From: Piper betle
Taxonomy: Eukaryota > Streptophyta > Magnoliopsida > Piperales > Piperaceae
Assembly (NCBI GenBank): GCA_033002965.1
Contig: JAURVB010014006.1
Span: 1-64,000 of the forward strand
Reading direction: 5' to 3'
Length of the DNA: 64,000 nt
Every line of letters starts with the position of its first letter. Within the stretch, counting starts at the first letter, position 1. The translations under genes were made by a program, and so were the position numbers. The notes beneath the pieces were generated by a model that did not search any database, was not told where the DNA came from, and saw nothing but the letters and a program-made list of their open reading frames with translations. Below, one piece after another: positions 30,111-43,448 of the stretch.

Positions 30111-31588
30111 GAAAATCTCCACAAAACACAGGCCAACTTCCCAACCTCCCTATCCTTATATCGTAAGTAAACTCGCAACTGCGACTGATCTTAATTTGAT
30201 ACAATAAAATAAATATAATTTTATACTAATTGAATGCATGCAATGTCATGACTAAAACTTGACAACACAGCCCATGCAACAATTTAAATATTAAAGATTT
30301 AAATTTATCAAGATTAACTCAAAAATCAATAAGGTAGTTAATTATTCACATCACATCATTATTTAATTTCAGCAATTTAAGTAGTAATTAGAATACTTAG
30401 AACTAAATGCTCATAATAAGTTTTCTCAATAGGAAAAGTATAATGTATAATTACCCACTCCATAAAACAACTAATCAACTATATCTCCACAATCGAAATA
30501 AATTGATTTAATAATTGCTAAAATTTGATAATAATTGTATATTAATCATAATAATCTTATAAGTTCCTAAGGTCACATTGATTGGCTGTCGTATTGTTAA
30601 TCAAATTCTGAATAAACTTTATTAATTAAATAAATACTTATTAACCCATTCCATTAATTTATTTAAAATAAGTTATGTTATCATAATTTAACGATTACAT
30701 TTTTAAAATTATTTTAAATTAATTGCTCATAAATTGTTCAAACTTTATCTATTTTAAGCATGCTACTACAGTCCAACACTTAAGATTATCAAAATTTTGA
30801 TAACCCATATTACAAACCTTAATTGATCGATTATTGAAATAATGAAGTTTATCTATTTTGTACTTAATGTTAAGCCTTGAAAAAGTTTAATAATAATTTT
30901 ATCATGATTGGCATACTAATCACATAATACTAATTTTAAACACGATAAAGATGCTAACCTTATTTTATAAATTCCTTATAATATTATATATATATACTTA
31001 ATTTATTAACGGCATGAAATAAACCACAAATACTAATTATATTATACAAAGATTCATAGTGATTTAATTAATCCATTAGCGACAAAACAAGATTGGAAAT
31101 TAATTAATAGTTAAACAATAATGGTTACAATTTTGTATCACTTACGCAGTTAAATCCAACACTCACATTTTTAATATCTTAACTTAATAATATCAAGTTA
31201 TATAATTTATTTAAAATATTATTCATTTGTTACTTTGATAATTAACACCAATACAGTGAAAACATTAAATAAATTAGTTACTAACGAACAGAAAAGAAAT
31301 AGATAGGATTAGAAAAATTGTGCAAAGGAAAGGCGTGCATGCACTCACAATCATATGCACGAGAAGAAATTTCCCCACAAATCCCTGCTACACTTAGATA
31401 CCCAAACAATCATTACCACTTGTATGAAAATTTTTGAAACACCTATATATGCTATATGTATACATGTGACCTGATCTAAATCTAAGCAAAAAGAGGTACC
31501 TTATAAAGAGAAAATAACACCAATACAATAGAGGGGAAAGGATTGGGGATGTGAAGAGGATGGCGACGGTCGTAGGCAGGACGACCTC

Positions 31589-31591
<3 letters not shown>
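30111..31591 (-). mobile_element. Inverted chromovirus LTR-like sequence, AT-rich
   Basis: Its two ends match chromovirus pieces in reverse: 30111-30160 to 26272-26322 and 31375-31590 to 21379-21612. The interior (30200-31350) is AT-rich with no coding pattern. Probably a second, head-to-head copy of the LTR region. Confidence 0.55.

Positions 31592-31640
<49 letters not shown>
31592..31640. repeat. (TA)n microsatellite
   Basis: About 49 uninterrupted bases of alternating T and A. Confidence 0.95.
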
Positions 31641-31642
<2 letters not shown>

Positions 31643-31867
31643 TGCAATGCGCTGCCACTTATGTTTATTATCTATAAGTTTGTGTTTATATAATATTTGT
31701 GATGAGATACATTATTAAAAGAAGTAATTATATATTACAAATTAAAGTGCAGCGAATACTGTAGCAAATAGTAAAATATTTGGAATATTGTTCATAAATT
31801 GTTGATTAAGTAGTTTTGTGAAGTTAAATTGGAATCCGCGTGAAATCTTGTGTGGTCAAGATTAACT

Positions 31868-31880
31868 TGGTATCAGAGCC
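31868..31880 (+). promoter_or_regulatory. tRNA-Met primer-binding site of the pararetrovirus relic
   Basis: TGGTATCAGAGCC, complementary to the 3' end of initiator tRNA-Met. It lies about 130 bases upstream of the movement-protein-like frame, as expected of a caulimovirid genome. Confidence 0.75.
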
Positions 31881-32011
31881 AAATAGAATAAGACTACTTA
31901 AGTTGGTGATAGAGTGCAAGGCCTGGTAAGTCGACAAGAGCAAAGGTAGGCGTGGTTGCAGTTGAATTGGCTTTTCTTAGGAAATTCCTACTTATGAAGT
32001 TTTAGTTTATA

Positions 32012-33215
32012 ATGGTTTTTTTAACAAGCTTAGTTAAGAAAACCCAAAATTTGTCAGATCCCAAAATTACTGAACAAATAATGTATAAAATTATTGAACA
32101 AAAACTAAATAAGTAGACTCTTCCAAAGGTTCACCCTACTAATGTGTATAATAAAAGCTTAATAGATTTAAGCAATCCTTATAATAAAAACTTTTGAAAA
32201 AGGTGTTATTATTAGTAATGTTACAGATAATATTAATTTATTAAAAAATAAATTAATAGAAGAATTACAGGCTAAATATAAATATATTCATCTAGGATTA
32301 ATTCAAGTAGTTTTAAACCTTTAACTATAGAAGGTCTAAATACTTCACTATTATTATGTCTTCTTGACAAAAGACATAATAAATTTCAAAATTTCTTATT
32401 AGAAATAATTAAATCAACTTTAAGAACTGGACCAGTATATTTTAATTGTTATCTCAATTATTCACTAAGTCTTTGTGATCCTAATATTAGTGAAGCTTTA
32501 TTATTAAATATCCAAACACAAGGGTATGATATGCTTCCTGGATCAATGAATTTATGTGTTATATACAAAATTTTTCTAAAAGCAATGACTACTATAAGTC
32601 CAAATTTAAGAATAGAGTCACATAAAGGGAAAACTACAATGTTCCATATAGATGTTACAAAAATAAATATAACTATTCCCAAAACAATTACTTGGAATGA
32701 AATAGAATTGCTTCAGTCGTGGAAACTAGAAAGTGTAATGCCTCCTAAGGTAATTAATAGTCAAATTGAGAAAATTATAGAAAATACAAATGGAGATATT
32801 GAAATTATTTTCAATAGATCAAGTATTTTAAGTAGACATAGTATATCTAGTCCATCCTATTTAGAAGATACTTCTACAAGTATATAAGGAATTTATATAT
32901 CGGAACAACAAATTCCACATGGAATTTATAATGATGAACCAACTTTCTCTGATATGAATCTAAAAATAAATACTCATCAATTTCAACCAGATAGAGAAAA
33001 ATGTTCAAAAGAGTTTATGTTATCCAAAAATTATAAATTCAGAACTTGGTATTTCAATAATCATATTAAAGAACAGTGGGATAAAAATAAAAAAAGGATT
33101 ATTATGATTATTTAAAAATGATAGGTACTGAAATTCCATTTGTACAATGGTATTATAAAACTTAAGATTCTAAAATTCAAGTTTTTAAAGAAATAAGAAC
33201 ATGGGATACTAGTGA
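32012..33215 (+). pseudogene. Endogenous caulimovirid (petuvirus/florendovirus-like) movement protein relic
   Basis: An old integrated pararetrovirus. The frame opens at an ATG at 32012 and breaks at several stops and shifts; the longest open part (32531-32887) shows the movement-protein pattern MLPGSMNLCVIYKIFLKAMT, TTMFHIDVTKINITIPKTIT and WNEIELLQSWKLE. Further on, KFRTWYFNN resembles the segment after the movement domain in polyproteins of this type. Many stop codons make it inactive. It is cut at 33215-33220 by a solo LTR. Which genus it belongs to cannot be settled from this piece. Confidence 0.65.
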
Positions 33216-33220
33216 TGGTA

Positions 33221-36099
33221 TGTAACACCCCAAATTTGGTTCACGCTCGTGAATCAAACCGGCATGTTGCAGGCCTCGGTTAGGTCGGCTAACCCGAGCC
33301 CAACTCATGCAGATATAATCTCAGCGTCTGAAGATGAAGATACGACTCGTCATACATGGATGAATGCACAAAACGTACTACATGAATAATATGCAAATCA
33401 AAGTACACACCAAGACAATCCCGATAAAAATTAATAAAAATTTTGAAATATAACGAGTAGAGTTTCCCCTAAAAGTGCAATTAGGGGCCACCCTGTCAAA
33501 TATACATATGAAAATATATATAACCATATATCAAACAATTTCATTCATACAAAATACAAAATCTAACAGGTTGTAACTCATTTTGAAACTTGGGTCCCAA
33601 CCCACTACGCTTTCATTGCGCAATCTATTCGTGTTCACATCATCTCATCAACTCTTAGCACTTAATTACGTCCTATCATCATATCTTAAGCATTGGATCA
33701 CATCATATCATGTCTCAGCATTTCACGTCATTCTCAAGATAATAACATCATAAATAGAATATTAACCACTCTATCGACTGACATATGTGCAAGTGACAAC
33801 AGTGCTCCTCCGTCCAAGCTGACTCCTCCAACTCGTGATTATTACCTATATATAGTATAAAAACACGTTAGTAACAAGTGTTACTGGTTCAGAAAATAAA
33901 ATAACTATAACAAGCTGGCTATGAGAGCAAACTCTTATATGAAAGAAAACATCATATACTCCACGTGAACACTCTGAAGGGCACTACTGAGGAGCCACTG
34001 GGCTACAGACCCGGTAGCATCCCGAACTTACTAATATGCTGCTGCTAATGCCGCTCTTGGCATTTTCTTACTTCATTTTCTAGTCTCAAATCCTAAGCCC
34101 TATCTTTACCTCCATATTTCTCCTAGCCTTGAGCACGAAGGCCGAGTACTCTCAGGTAGTCGCCTTTAGTACCCTTTGAACCACAAGTCTGGACATGTGC
34201 TATACTAAATAGCACCCGTAAACCTCCACGTTCTCTGGGTGTGAAGAACTCAAACGCGGAGTTGTCAAGATCCCTCAGAATGGAACAGTCTACTGGCACT
34301 AATCCAGAGCCTGCTTTGACTGTCACAGCATCCGCTCATGGTACGTGCAGTCAGTTTCTCCATCTCTCGTCTCACTGAAAACACAAAAAATCATCCTTGA
34401 GGGATCTCATCCTCGAGGGGTTATTAATCCAAAAATCTGTTCGGCTAGATGGCCCGAGTTAAGTGGGATTCAATAAAACTCCATTTAACCCGTCCTGCAA
34501 ATAATAAAATAAACACGCAATAGAAGAGAACGTAAAGTAGAGATGAGTCCTAAACGGACCTGGTAGAAGCTTCAAACGTGTCATCGGGCCTAGGCGGCGA
34601 GCTCCTACTCCGTACCTACACATCAAAACTAAATACTAGCGACCGCTAACTAAATAATGCATCAAACTCGTCATATAATCAACACACAACATAATAGTCA
34701 TCCATCACAATTAACAATCAATAATCATAAATATGAATAATCCTAACTCATCCTATTCATACCAATATTATTGTGTTTTTCTAAATTACGTCGTGATCCC
34801 TTATCATACTCCGATTCGATCTACCTCATTAGATCACTTACATTCACCCATTACCAATCAAATCATGAATATCATTACTTCTTTCATGCTCAGCCTTTTA
34901 TCATGTAAATCAATCAATCCTATCATGATGTGCTAACAATCATTAATTTTAAATAATCAAATCAAAGGTAATTATACCTCGTGTCGTCGACAATTGGCGA
35001 CTGCTAGGGTTTTGTCAAGCGTCTCGGAACTCAAATTTGACGCTCATCGGCGTTTGAAGCTCAATCGGTTTTGACTGGATGAGCTCCGCGAAAGATTCGG
35101 TGAATTCCACCAAATCTGGTTTTTTGGTAGGTTTTTGGCGATTTTCCGGCAGCTTCCAGCGGTTTTCTGGTGATAACCGCCGGTGGCATCTACTGGCTGG
35201 AAAGCAATGGTATTGGGTACCATTGGAACCGGCTCGGCGAGCCCGACGCGTCTACGGCGTCGACATGGTCGGCAGAGGTGGCGCCTCGCTGGAAAATGGT
35301 TAAAACAGAGGGTCGGTGGTGGGTGATTAAATCCGACCGGCCTGGGCGGCGACGGCCTCCACTCCGGTCAGGAAAGGTCGCTAGGTGGTCGAGGGTGCCG
35401 AGGCGACCACTCGATCACGGCGGTGATGGTCGCAGGCGGCGGAATTGGTGACGCGATCGCGGCGCTAGGCGCAGCGATTCCGGCATCATGGAGGCCGGGA
35501 CTAGTCGGGACGGCACAGCGACACTACGGCGAGGCCTGGGGGCACCAATTGGTGGCAAGGTGGCGTCGGCATGCACAGTGGGCAGCGCGCGGCAAGGGTT
35601 TGGGGAAGAAGAAAGGAAAGATTGGGGGAGAGGAAGAAAAGGGCTGGTGGCAAACTTGTAAATATTACTTGACTCGTCTCCGGCTCGGGTCAAGAATAAT
35701 AACTAAGTTGTATTAAATCCTAAAAAAATCGGAAAAAAAATCTCATAAAATCAAACAAATACTAAAACATCATAATGACATGCACTATAACTAACAACCC
35801 ACCTAAACTGCCAGTAACGTATCCTAACATGGTAAACGCCCTAAAATTAATTCTACGATCTACTATATATAAAAATAAAAAAACATAAGTGGCAACTCTC
35901 ATATATTCTGATAACTCATACTATTTTGTTGTGTTCATGACGTTATCATCATATACTTGGGTAGGCATGACCCTCATTGCTCATACACGCGACTGGCGTC
36001 GGCTCAATATACGTGTTCTAAAACTAACTCTACTCGAAAATAACAGTCAAGCCAACCGGTTCTGAATATAAAACCATGACTCAAATTGTAGGTTTTACA
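33221..36099 (-). mobile_element. Solo LTR, long-LTR family copy C, with perfect TSD
   Basis: A 2,879-bp unit, TGTAACACCCCAAATTTGG...GTAGGTTTTACA on the plus strand, the reverse orientation of copy B. The 5-bp direct duplication TGGTA flanks it exactly (33216-33220 and 36100-36104). It contains the same block order as copies A and B in reverse, including the GC-rich tract (35079-35690). It interrupts the pararetrovirus relic, so it is the younger insertion. Confidence 0.93.
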
Positions 36100-36104
36100 T
36101 GGTA

Positions 36105-36360
36105 AATCTATAACTAGCAAACACCATTCATGAGGGAATATTAAATATGGCAATATTAAAGCCACATCTTATGTAAGAATAGATCCAAAATTGAATGAAG
36201 AAATGACTATAATAATTAAACAAAATAATTACATCTATTTTTATTTATATACATTAGCAACTCATCTTTCTAAGTTAGAGGAAAAATAATTACCTCGTGA
36301 ACAAGGTAAAGAAAAGAGTATAGAGAAAATTACTAATAAAAATATAACATATATATATAT
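36105..36360 (+). pseudogene. Remainder of the caulimovirid relic beyond the solo LTR
   Basis: The reading sense of the relic resumes after the second TGGTA copy and carries on with stops to about 36330 (for example KATSYVRIDPKLNEEM). No capsid, protease or RT motif follows before the AT-rich spacer, so the relic is truncated. Confidence 0.55.
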
Positions 36361-37080
36361 ATATATAATTAATCTTAAATTATTCCTTCTTATAATTGAT
36401 TTTTCTTAAAAAAACATCGCCGACATCTCTGAGGAAAATATTTTCTTCGCTTTAATACTTTTATACGAAAGGCAAGCATCAACGTCTATTTCACGTTTTT
36501 ATTATTTTTGAAAAAAGGGACGTCGGTTTCATAATTATAGAGGAAAGAGAGGCGTGATGAAGCAGTGATAATGAACGATATTATGAATGGGAAGACATAA
36601 CTTTGATCTCCTCCACTCCGTACCTTATTATTTTTTCTTGCAAAAAACGGCATTCAATTAGTTTCAATAAATATTCTTTTTGGGCTTTTTACCATAAAAA
36701 AACATATTTTTATATAACCCATCAAATAAAAATCAAGTAAAATTATCAAAAAATAAAAATAGATAAATTATCTTAAAGACCCCTAATTAAATTTTAATTA
36801 AAAAATAATAAATTTCTTTGTTATCGGTCACAACTAACCACACTCGGGCGACTCAAAACTAAGGTTGGTGGCCCCTTGATCGCGATAGCTCCGTTATTAT
36901 TTGACTAGTATTATTGTTATTAAAAAATATTATAATTAATTTTGATTATGTTGACATCGGTAATACAAAAAAAATGACATTTTTTTAATTAATAACTCTT
37001 TTTTAGGGAAAAGAATTTTCAACGAATCATAACAAGACACGAGTCCCCACTAACCGTCGACTATAACGACCGTCAGTTAA
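36361..37080. other. AT-rich intergenic upstream of the MCU gene
   Basis: No coding pattern. The last part (about 37000-37147) should hold the promoter and leader of the MCU gene. Confidence 0.45.
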
Positions 37081-37147
37081 CGCCGTCGGTCTCTCCCCTC
37101 AAAACCGTCACTTGGCGAAAAACTGCCAAGCCATAGAGGAGGCGCAA

Positions 37148-39551
37148 ATGTGGCGGACCACGTGCCGGCTTCTCCGGCCCGTCGCCGCCGTCCGGCAAGC
37201 GGCGCTCTTCTCCGGCCTGACTTATTCGCCGGAGCCGACCGCCGGCGCCGGCGATATCTCCGACTCTGAGGCGAAGAGGCTGCTGCGGCAGGTGAACGTG
37301 GAGGCATTGAAGAGGAAGCTCGCATCGGGGGAGGGAAGTGATCGGTTACTCGGAGCTGGTCCGGGCGTGCGAGGGCATGGGGGTGGCGAGGTCTGCCGAC
37401 GAGGCGTCGGCGTTCGCCAAGACGTTGGATGAGGCCGGGGTGGTGCTGCTGTTCAGAGACAAGGTCTATTTACATCCTCATAAGGTTGGTAGGATTCGGC
37501 CATGGCTTCGCCATTTGCATGTTGGATTTTATTGTGTTTTTTTTGTTGTTGGTATAATGGAATTCTGATAATTTTTTGATTCCAATTTGATTGGTATTGG
37601 ATTCAGAAAGATTGTTTTTTTACATAGTATAGCATCACTATTTGCTGCTATTATTTTTTGTTTAATTTCATGGGGTGATGTTGCTGTATTCAATTCCTTA
37701 GTACTTTTTAAATCAAATTGGATTGGTTTTGGATTCAGGAACAGTGTTTCATTCTTCTCTCTCCATCATTATCCTTCTTTTTTCCCTAAAAGCATTGTTG
37801 ACTTTTGTAGGTTTATGGGTATAGTAGTAGATTGTTTGTTATCTTCTGAATCAAATTTGATTGGTATTTGGTATTGGCGGAAAGCCTTTTCCTTTTGATC
37901 TTCTATTTGTCAATTTTACTGTTTGCTGCAAGTCGTTGTTCTAATTTCACAATTAACTTAATTTTGTGTCCTTGAAAGTTGAAACTTGAAAGCATGGTTT
38001 GATTATTTGGAAGGTGAGATTATTAGCCAAGTGGTTCCATTTCTGTCAGTCAAACTATTTAATGATGTTCTCAAATATGCCCATTTTAATCAGATGTGGG
38101 ATTGAATGTTTTTTATTGTCTATGTACCTCATTTGTATTCATTGCCGTCTTTGTTGACGGCTAACTTTATACATGGGGTTCTTAGCTGCGTATAAATTGT
38201 ATGATCGCTTGTTTCTTCTTCTATTTTGAATAAAGCCTGGGCGGTGCCTTCTCCTGTATGATTTAATCTTCCTGTATGTTTTTATCCGAACAATTCCGAT
38301 GCTGGGATTCTGCCTTACAAGGATGGATAAGCTGACCTGAATTGATAAATGAGACAAATTTGTTTTTCCTTTTTTCCTTGTGTCCTTTCTGCTTTCATTT
38401 TTGTGTTTTATGCAGCTTCATTTGCTTGTAAGGATATCTTTTAGGGCTTGCTAGATGAGGATGGAATTATTTACTTCGGAAGATGTTGATTATATTAGTG
38501 GACATGTCCACTCTGTTTTTTTAGTTGTCTAACTTATTCTTTTTCATCTGCCTTCTCCAGATTTGTTAACCTTCTCTACTCTTTTTTTTTTGGGTGTTGT
38601 GATGGGTTCCACCACGTATCCTTTTCTTTTGCTTTACTTCCACCCATATCTTCAAGCATTCTGGCAAAGTATAGTATTGCTGTTGCAAAATAAAGAGTTT
38701 CCTCTTGTTTTTTTCAGAAAACTTTCAAGTTTCAACTATAGTAGGCTGCTAATACACATGCTATTTTTCCTTTTGTTTTTAGTGTTTTGGATTGTGAGAT
38801 TGTAGTGCATCTTCCATGATACTTTCTTAGTTACTATGAAGATTGTGCGAATAAGGTATTTGACTTTTAAGGCTTGATAACTGAACTCTTGCATATCTAT
38901 TGATCTCAAGTTAGTGTCAAGACTGCAGACTATATGCTCTGTTTTCGTTCTATTGCGATCCCAGTTTTTATTAATTTGCAAAACTCACGTGGTACCTGTT
39001 CATTCATTCAAATGAACTTGTCCATTTTACCTGTACAATTCTACCCCATTGACTTTGTTGATTTACATTGCACTCCATTATACCTTCAGGTTGTAGAAAT
39101 AATAAAAAGAGCTGTGCCATCAGTGCTAGAACCTGAAAATGATACAAGACTGGAAGAATGGAAAAAATTGAAGGCTCAAAAGGAAAAGATTGATATGCTA
39201 GCGCACAAGAAAGTGCGCCAGATACTGTGGTCTGGACTCGGGGTATTTGTTGTTCAGATGGGTCTTTTCTTCCGTCTCACATTTTGGGAGTTCTCATGGG
39301 ATGTGATGGAACCAATAGCCTTCTTCGCCACGTCGACTGGTTTGGTTGTTGGGTACGCATACTTTATCATCACATCCAGGGATCCCACCTACCAAGATTT
39401 CATGAAGAGGTTGTTTCTGTCGAGGCAGAAGAAGCTTTGCCAGAAGGAAAATTTCGACATGGACCGCTACCTAGAACTACAGAAACATTGCCATTGTTCT
39501 TTACTAGATATTGGAACACCCCATGAGGTAGAATATATATATAAAGATTGA
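37148..39551 (+). CDS. MCU: Mitochondrial calcium uniporter (MCU family), one frameshift
   Basis: Pore subunit of the inner-membrane mitochondrial Ca2+ channel. Two exons: 37148-37484 and 39090-39551, joined GT-AG ([14 protein letters not shown]). The N-terminus ([20 protein letters not shown]) is an Arg-rich mitochondrial presequence. Then [14 protein letters not shown] and [38 protein letters not shown], a coiled segment with [20 protein letters not shown], the first membrane helix, the selectivity filter WDVMEP, the second helix ([14 protein letters not shown]) and [20 protein letters not shown]. The frame changes near 37331-37335: one extra G, or two missing, in the GAGGGAAG region; the spliced length is one base over a multiple of three. 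About 265 aa, shorter than most plant MCUs because of a brief presequence and tail. Confidence 0.9.
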
Positions 39552-39559
39552 AAAAATTC

Positions 39560-40365
39560 TGATTGAAGGTTTTTCAAGTTGGAGGTCAGATGTAGAATTT
39601 TTTCCCCCTCTTCTTTCATCATATTAAAAGGTCTATCAGTGGCGGGAGAATGCTGTAGGACAACAATCAGGCCTTTTTAAACTTTTCGGTAAAAAAGTTT
39701 AACCTGTCACTTTTTTGGTGGCGCATATCAAAATTTTATACTTCAGAAGATCAACCTGTAAGAAGGGTGCATCTAATGGTTCTTGTAACTCACAATTCAG
39801 TACATCATCAAAAGCATGGATAGCAGAAAGCATATCACAGAAAGGTGTCTTGCTTTTGCAAAAGGAAGGTAGTTTATAAGAGAAGATAGGGCCTTCAAAT
39901 GTATTTGTTCGTGCCTTTCTGTGTTCTGAATGTTTTGTGCTTATCTTAGAGGATTTGGACCGATGAGCAATGAGTATGAATTCATGGAAAAACTTTTGAT
40001 AGGTTTCGAAAGCCTAATTGTATTGGCCGCGTTCATGATCTTCCAGTAACGTACCAATTCTTTGAGTATTTTTTTCCAAGCTCAAACAATTAGCAAGTTC
40101 TTTGACTTCTGACCAAAAATTAGAAAGAACTTAGAAATATCTGACGCAAGATCCTATCAAATCTCTCTTTATTATTAAAAATATGACATTTAATTAATTA
40201 AAATACAAAAAAAGAAAATTCAAATTATTAAAATCTATCTTCTTATTCAATGAAAATGAGATTATAGCATACAACATTTTAATTTTAATAGTTTAAATAA
40301 AATAATAATCAAAACCGTAGGGAATCCTTAACAATCAAAATGTAGACCGAAAAATTTTTAGCCAC
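39560..40365. other. Intergenic between MCU and the foldback element
   Basis: Probable MCU 3' UTR to about 39960, then AT-rich sequence with no visible feature. Confidence 0.4.
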
Positions 40366-40369
40366 ACAC

Positions 40370-43090
40370 CATTTTTTTCCCATTTGTGCCCCATTTTGAT
40401 TGGGTCATTTGGAACCTGAATGGACTTCCGTTGACTATCGCCATAAATAGAAAAGTTAACACTATTTCCTACCCAAAAAAAGCCTAAATAACTTCATAAT
40501 GAAATATAGTTGACAAAACATTAAAGAACACATGTATGGTTAAAAATCCTCTAAGTACCCATTGTGAAATTCGACTGGCATACCTCAAAAAATTTACATG
40601 CACAATATTTTATCTTCTATTATATATTAATTTGAAAACCCCAATAAGAATTTATAAAGAAACTCAAATGGTGTAACCGAAAAAACTACTTGCACAATAT
40701 TATATATTCCATTATATACTGACTCAAAAATCAATAAAAACTTATCGAAAAATTTGAATGTGTAACCCGACAACATGCACAATATTATATATTTCATTAT
40801 ATACTAACTTAAAAACCTAATAACAACTTACGGAGACACTTGGATGGTGTAACCCGAAAAACCTACATGCACAAAATTATATGTTCAATTATATATTAAC
40901 TCTATAACTCAATAATAACTTATAGAGAACTTCAAATGGTATAACCTTAAAAACTTACATGCACAATGTTATATATTTCATTATATAATAACTTAAAAAT
41001 CAAATAAGAACTTATAGAAAAACTTGGATGGTTTAACTCGAAAAACCTACATGCACAAAATTATATATTCAATTATATATTAACTCTATAACTCAATAAT
41101 AACTTATTGAGAAACTCAAATGGTATGTCGTTAAAAAATTACATGTACAATTGTATATATTTCATTATATAATAACTTAAAAATCAAATAAAAACTTATA
41201 GGAAAACTCTGATGGTTTAACCCGAAAAACCCACATGCACAAAATTATATATTTCATTACATACCAACTTTAAAACTGAATAAGAACTTCAAGAGAAATT
41301 CGGATGGTGTAACCCAAAACACCAACATGTATTAAATTTTACCTTCTATTATATATTAACCAATTAAAATTTATAAAGAAAATCGGATGGTGTAACTCGA
41401 AAAACCTACACGTACTAAATTTTATCTTCCATTATATGTTAATTTGAAAATTCAATTAGAACTTATAAAGAAATTTAGTTGACATAACTCGAAAAACCCG
41501 CTTGTACTAAATTTTATCTTTTATTATCTATTAAGTTGAAATCCTAATAATAACTTAAAGAGAAACTCGGTTGGCATAACTCGAAAAACCCACATTGACA
41601 AAATTTTATCTTTTATTATATATTAACTTCAAAACACAATTAGAAGTTATAAAGAAACTTGATTCACATAACTCGAAAAATCTACACGGAGGAAATTTTA
41701 TCTTTCATTATATATTAACTTAAAAACCTAATAAGAACTTATAGAAAAACTAAGTTGGCATAACTCAAAAAACCCATATGAACGAAATTTCATCTTTCAT
41801 TATCCATTAACTTGAAAACCTAATAAAAACTTATGAACGAACTCAGTTCACATAACTAAAATACCCACATGTATGAAATTTTATCTTCCTTGAAAACCCA
41901 ATTAGAACTTATAAAGAAATTTGGTTCACATAACTTGACAAACCCCACATGGAAAAATTTTAATTTTCTATTAAATAATATATAAGTTTAAACTCCAATA
42001 AGAACTTATATATAATAGATTCGTGCATGTGTGTTTCAACCAAGTTTCACCGTAAGTTATTGGATTTTCTAGTTAATATATAATAAAAGATAAAATTTCA
42101 TACATGTGGGTTTTAGGGTCATGTGAACTAAATTTTTCTATAAAATTTTATTTAGTTTTCAAATTAATATATAATGAAATATAAAATTTCGTGCATGTGA
42201 ATTTTTGAGTTATGCCAATCAAGTTTCTTTATAAGTTCTAATTGAGTTTTCAAATTAATATATAGTAGAAAATAAAATTTAGTACATATGTGTATTTTGG
42301 GTTACAATAACTGCGTTTCTCTATAAATTATTATTAAGTTTTCAAGTTAATATATAATAAAATATATAATTTTGTGTATGTGAGGTTTTGGGTTACACCA
42401 TATGAGTTTTTTTATAAATTCTAATTGGGTTTTCAAATTGGTATATAATGTAATATTAAAAATATTTTTGTGCATTGTGGATTTTTTAGGTTATACCACA
42501 TGAGTTTATGTATAAATTGTTATTGAATTTTTAAGTTAATATATAATGGAATATATAATTTTGTGCATGTGGACTTTTGGGTTACACCATTCAAGTTTCT
42601 CTATAAGTTCTTATTGAATTTTTAAATTAGTATATAATGAAATATATAATATTGTGCATGCAAGTTTTTGGATTATACCATCTAAGCATCGCTATAAGTT
42701 TTTTTAAAGTTAGTATATATTGAAATATATAAAATTGTGCATGTGAATTTTTAGGGTTACACTATTTAAATTTTTTTTATAATTTTGTATTACAATTTTG
42801 AGTTAATATATAATTAAATATATAATTTTGTACATGTGGGTTTTTTACGTTACACCACCCAAGTTTCTCTGTAAATTATTATTAGGTTTTCAAATTAATA
42901 TATAATATAAGATAAAATTTTATACACATATATTTTTAAATTTACGCCAACCAACTTTGACAATGGCGTTTAGTGGATTTTTATTCTACGAAACAAAATC
43001 ATTTTTTTATTTATTGAAATGGTTAATAAAAGTCCACCTAGGCTTTAAGTGGCTCCATCAATTTTGGGGGCAAATAGGGCAAAAAAATAG
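40370..43090. mobile_element. Large foldback element of about 92-bp tandem monomers
   Basis: From about 40585 to 41995 some 16 monomers of about 92 bp repeat head to tail (each with acatgcacaa-like, attatatattaact, ataagaacttataga, ggtgtaacccgaaaaac). From about 42005 to 42960 about 10 more occur in the reverse orientation (gttacaccat, ttctctataagttct, ttaatatataat, ttgtgcatgtg). The outer ends also match in reverse: catttttttcccatttg at 40370 with the complement of caaatagggcaaaaaaat ending near 43090. The result is a 2.7-kb near-palindrome with no coding sequence, like Foldback-type DNA transposons with subrepeat-filled terminal inverted repeats. No target duplication could be fixed. Confidence 0.85.
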
Positions 43091-43448
43091 AGCGTAAACA
43101 TACCCTATAATACCGTACATGAGCTCACATATGCGGAAAAATAAATTCGGTGAGATTGGTTTAAAATAAAAAAAATCAAATAAATATATATATAGTAGGT
43201 CCCCCAGGTGGGGCCAAGATAGCTCTGGCCTACCATCAGTTGGCCTACCTAAAATATTTGGCGAAAGGTCGTAGTATGGGCGAAGGCTAAACCCCGACTC
43301 TCTTCCCGCCCATCCCCGGCCGGCCGTTGCTCCGCCGCCGGCGTATCTCCGGCGACGACCATGGCCGCCTCGATCCATTAATCGGAGGCTCAAAAAGAGC
43401 TGTGATCGTTGAACGAGAAAACCATCTTACTGAAGAGATTAAAGACGC

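Noticed and set aside
40585..42960. Centromeric or subtelomeric satellite
   Set aside because: Only about 26 diverged copies, and the array turns around at its centre with inverted unique ends, which fits a foldback element better.
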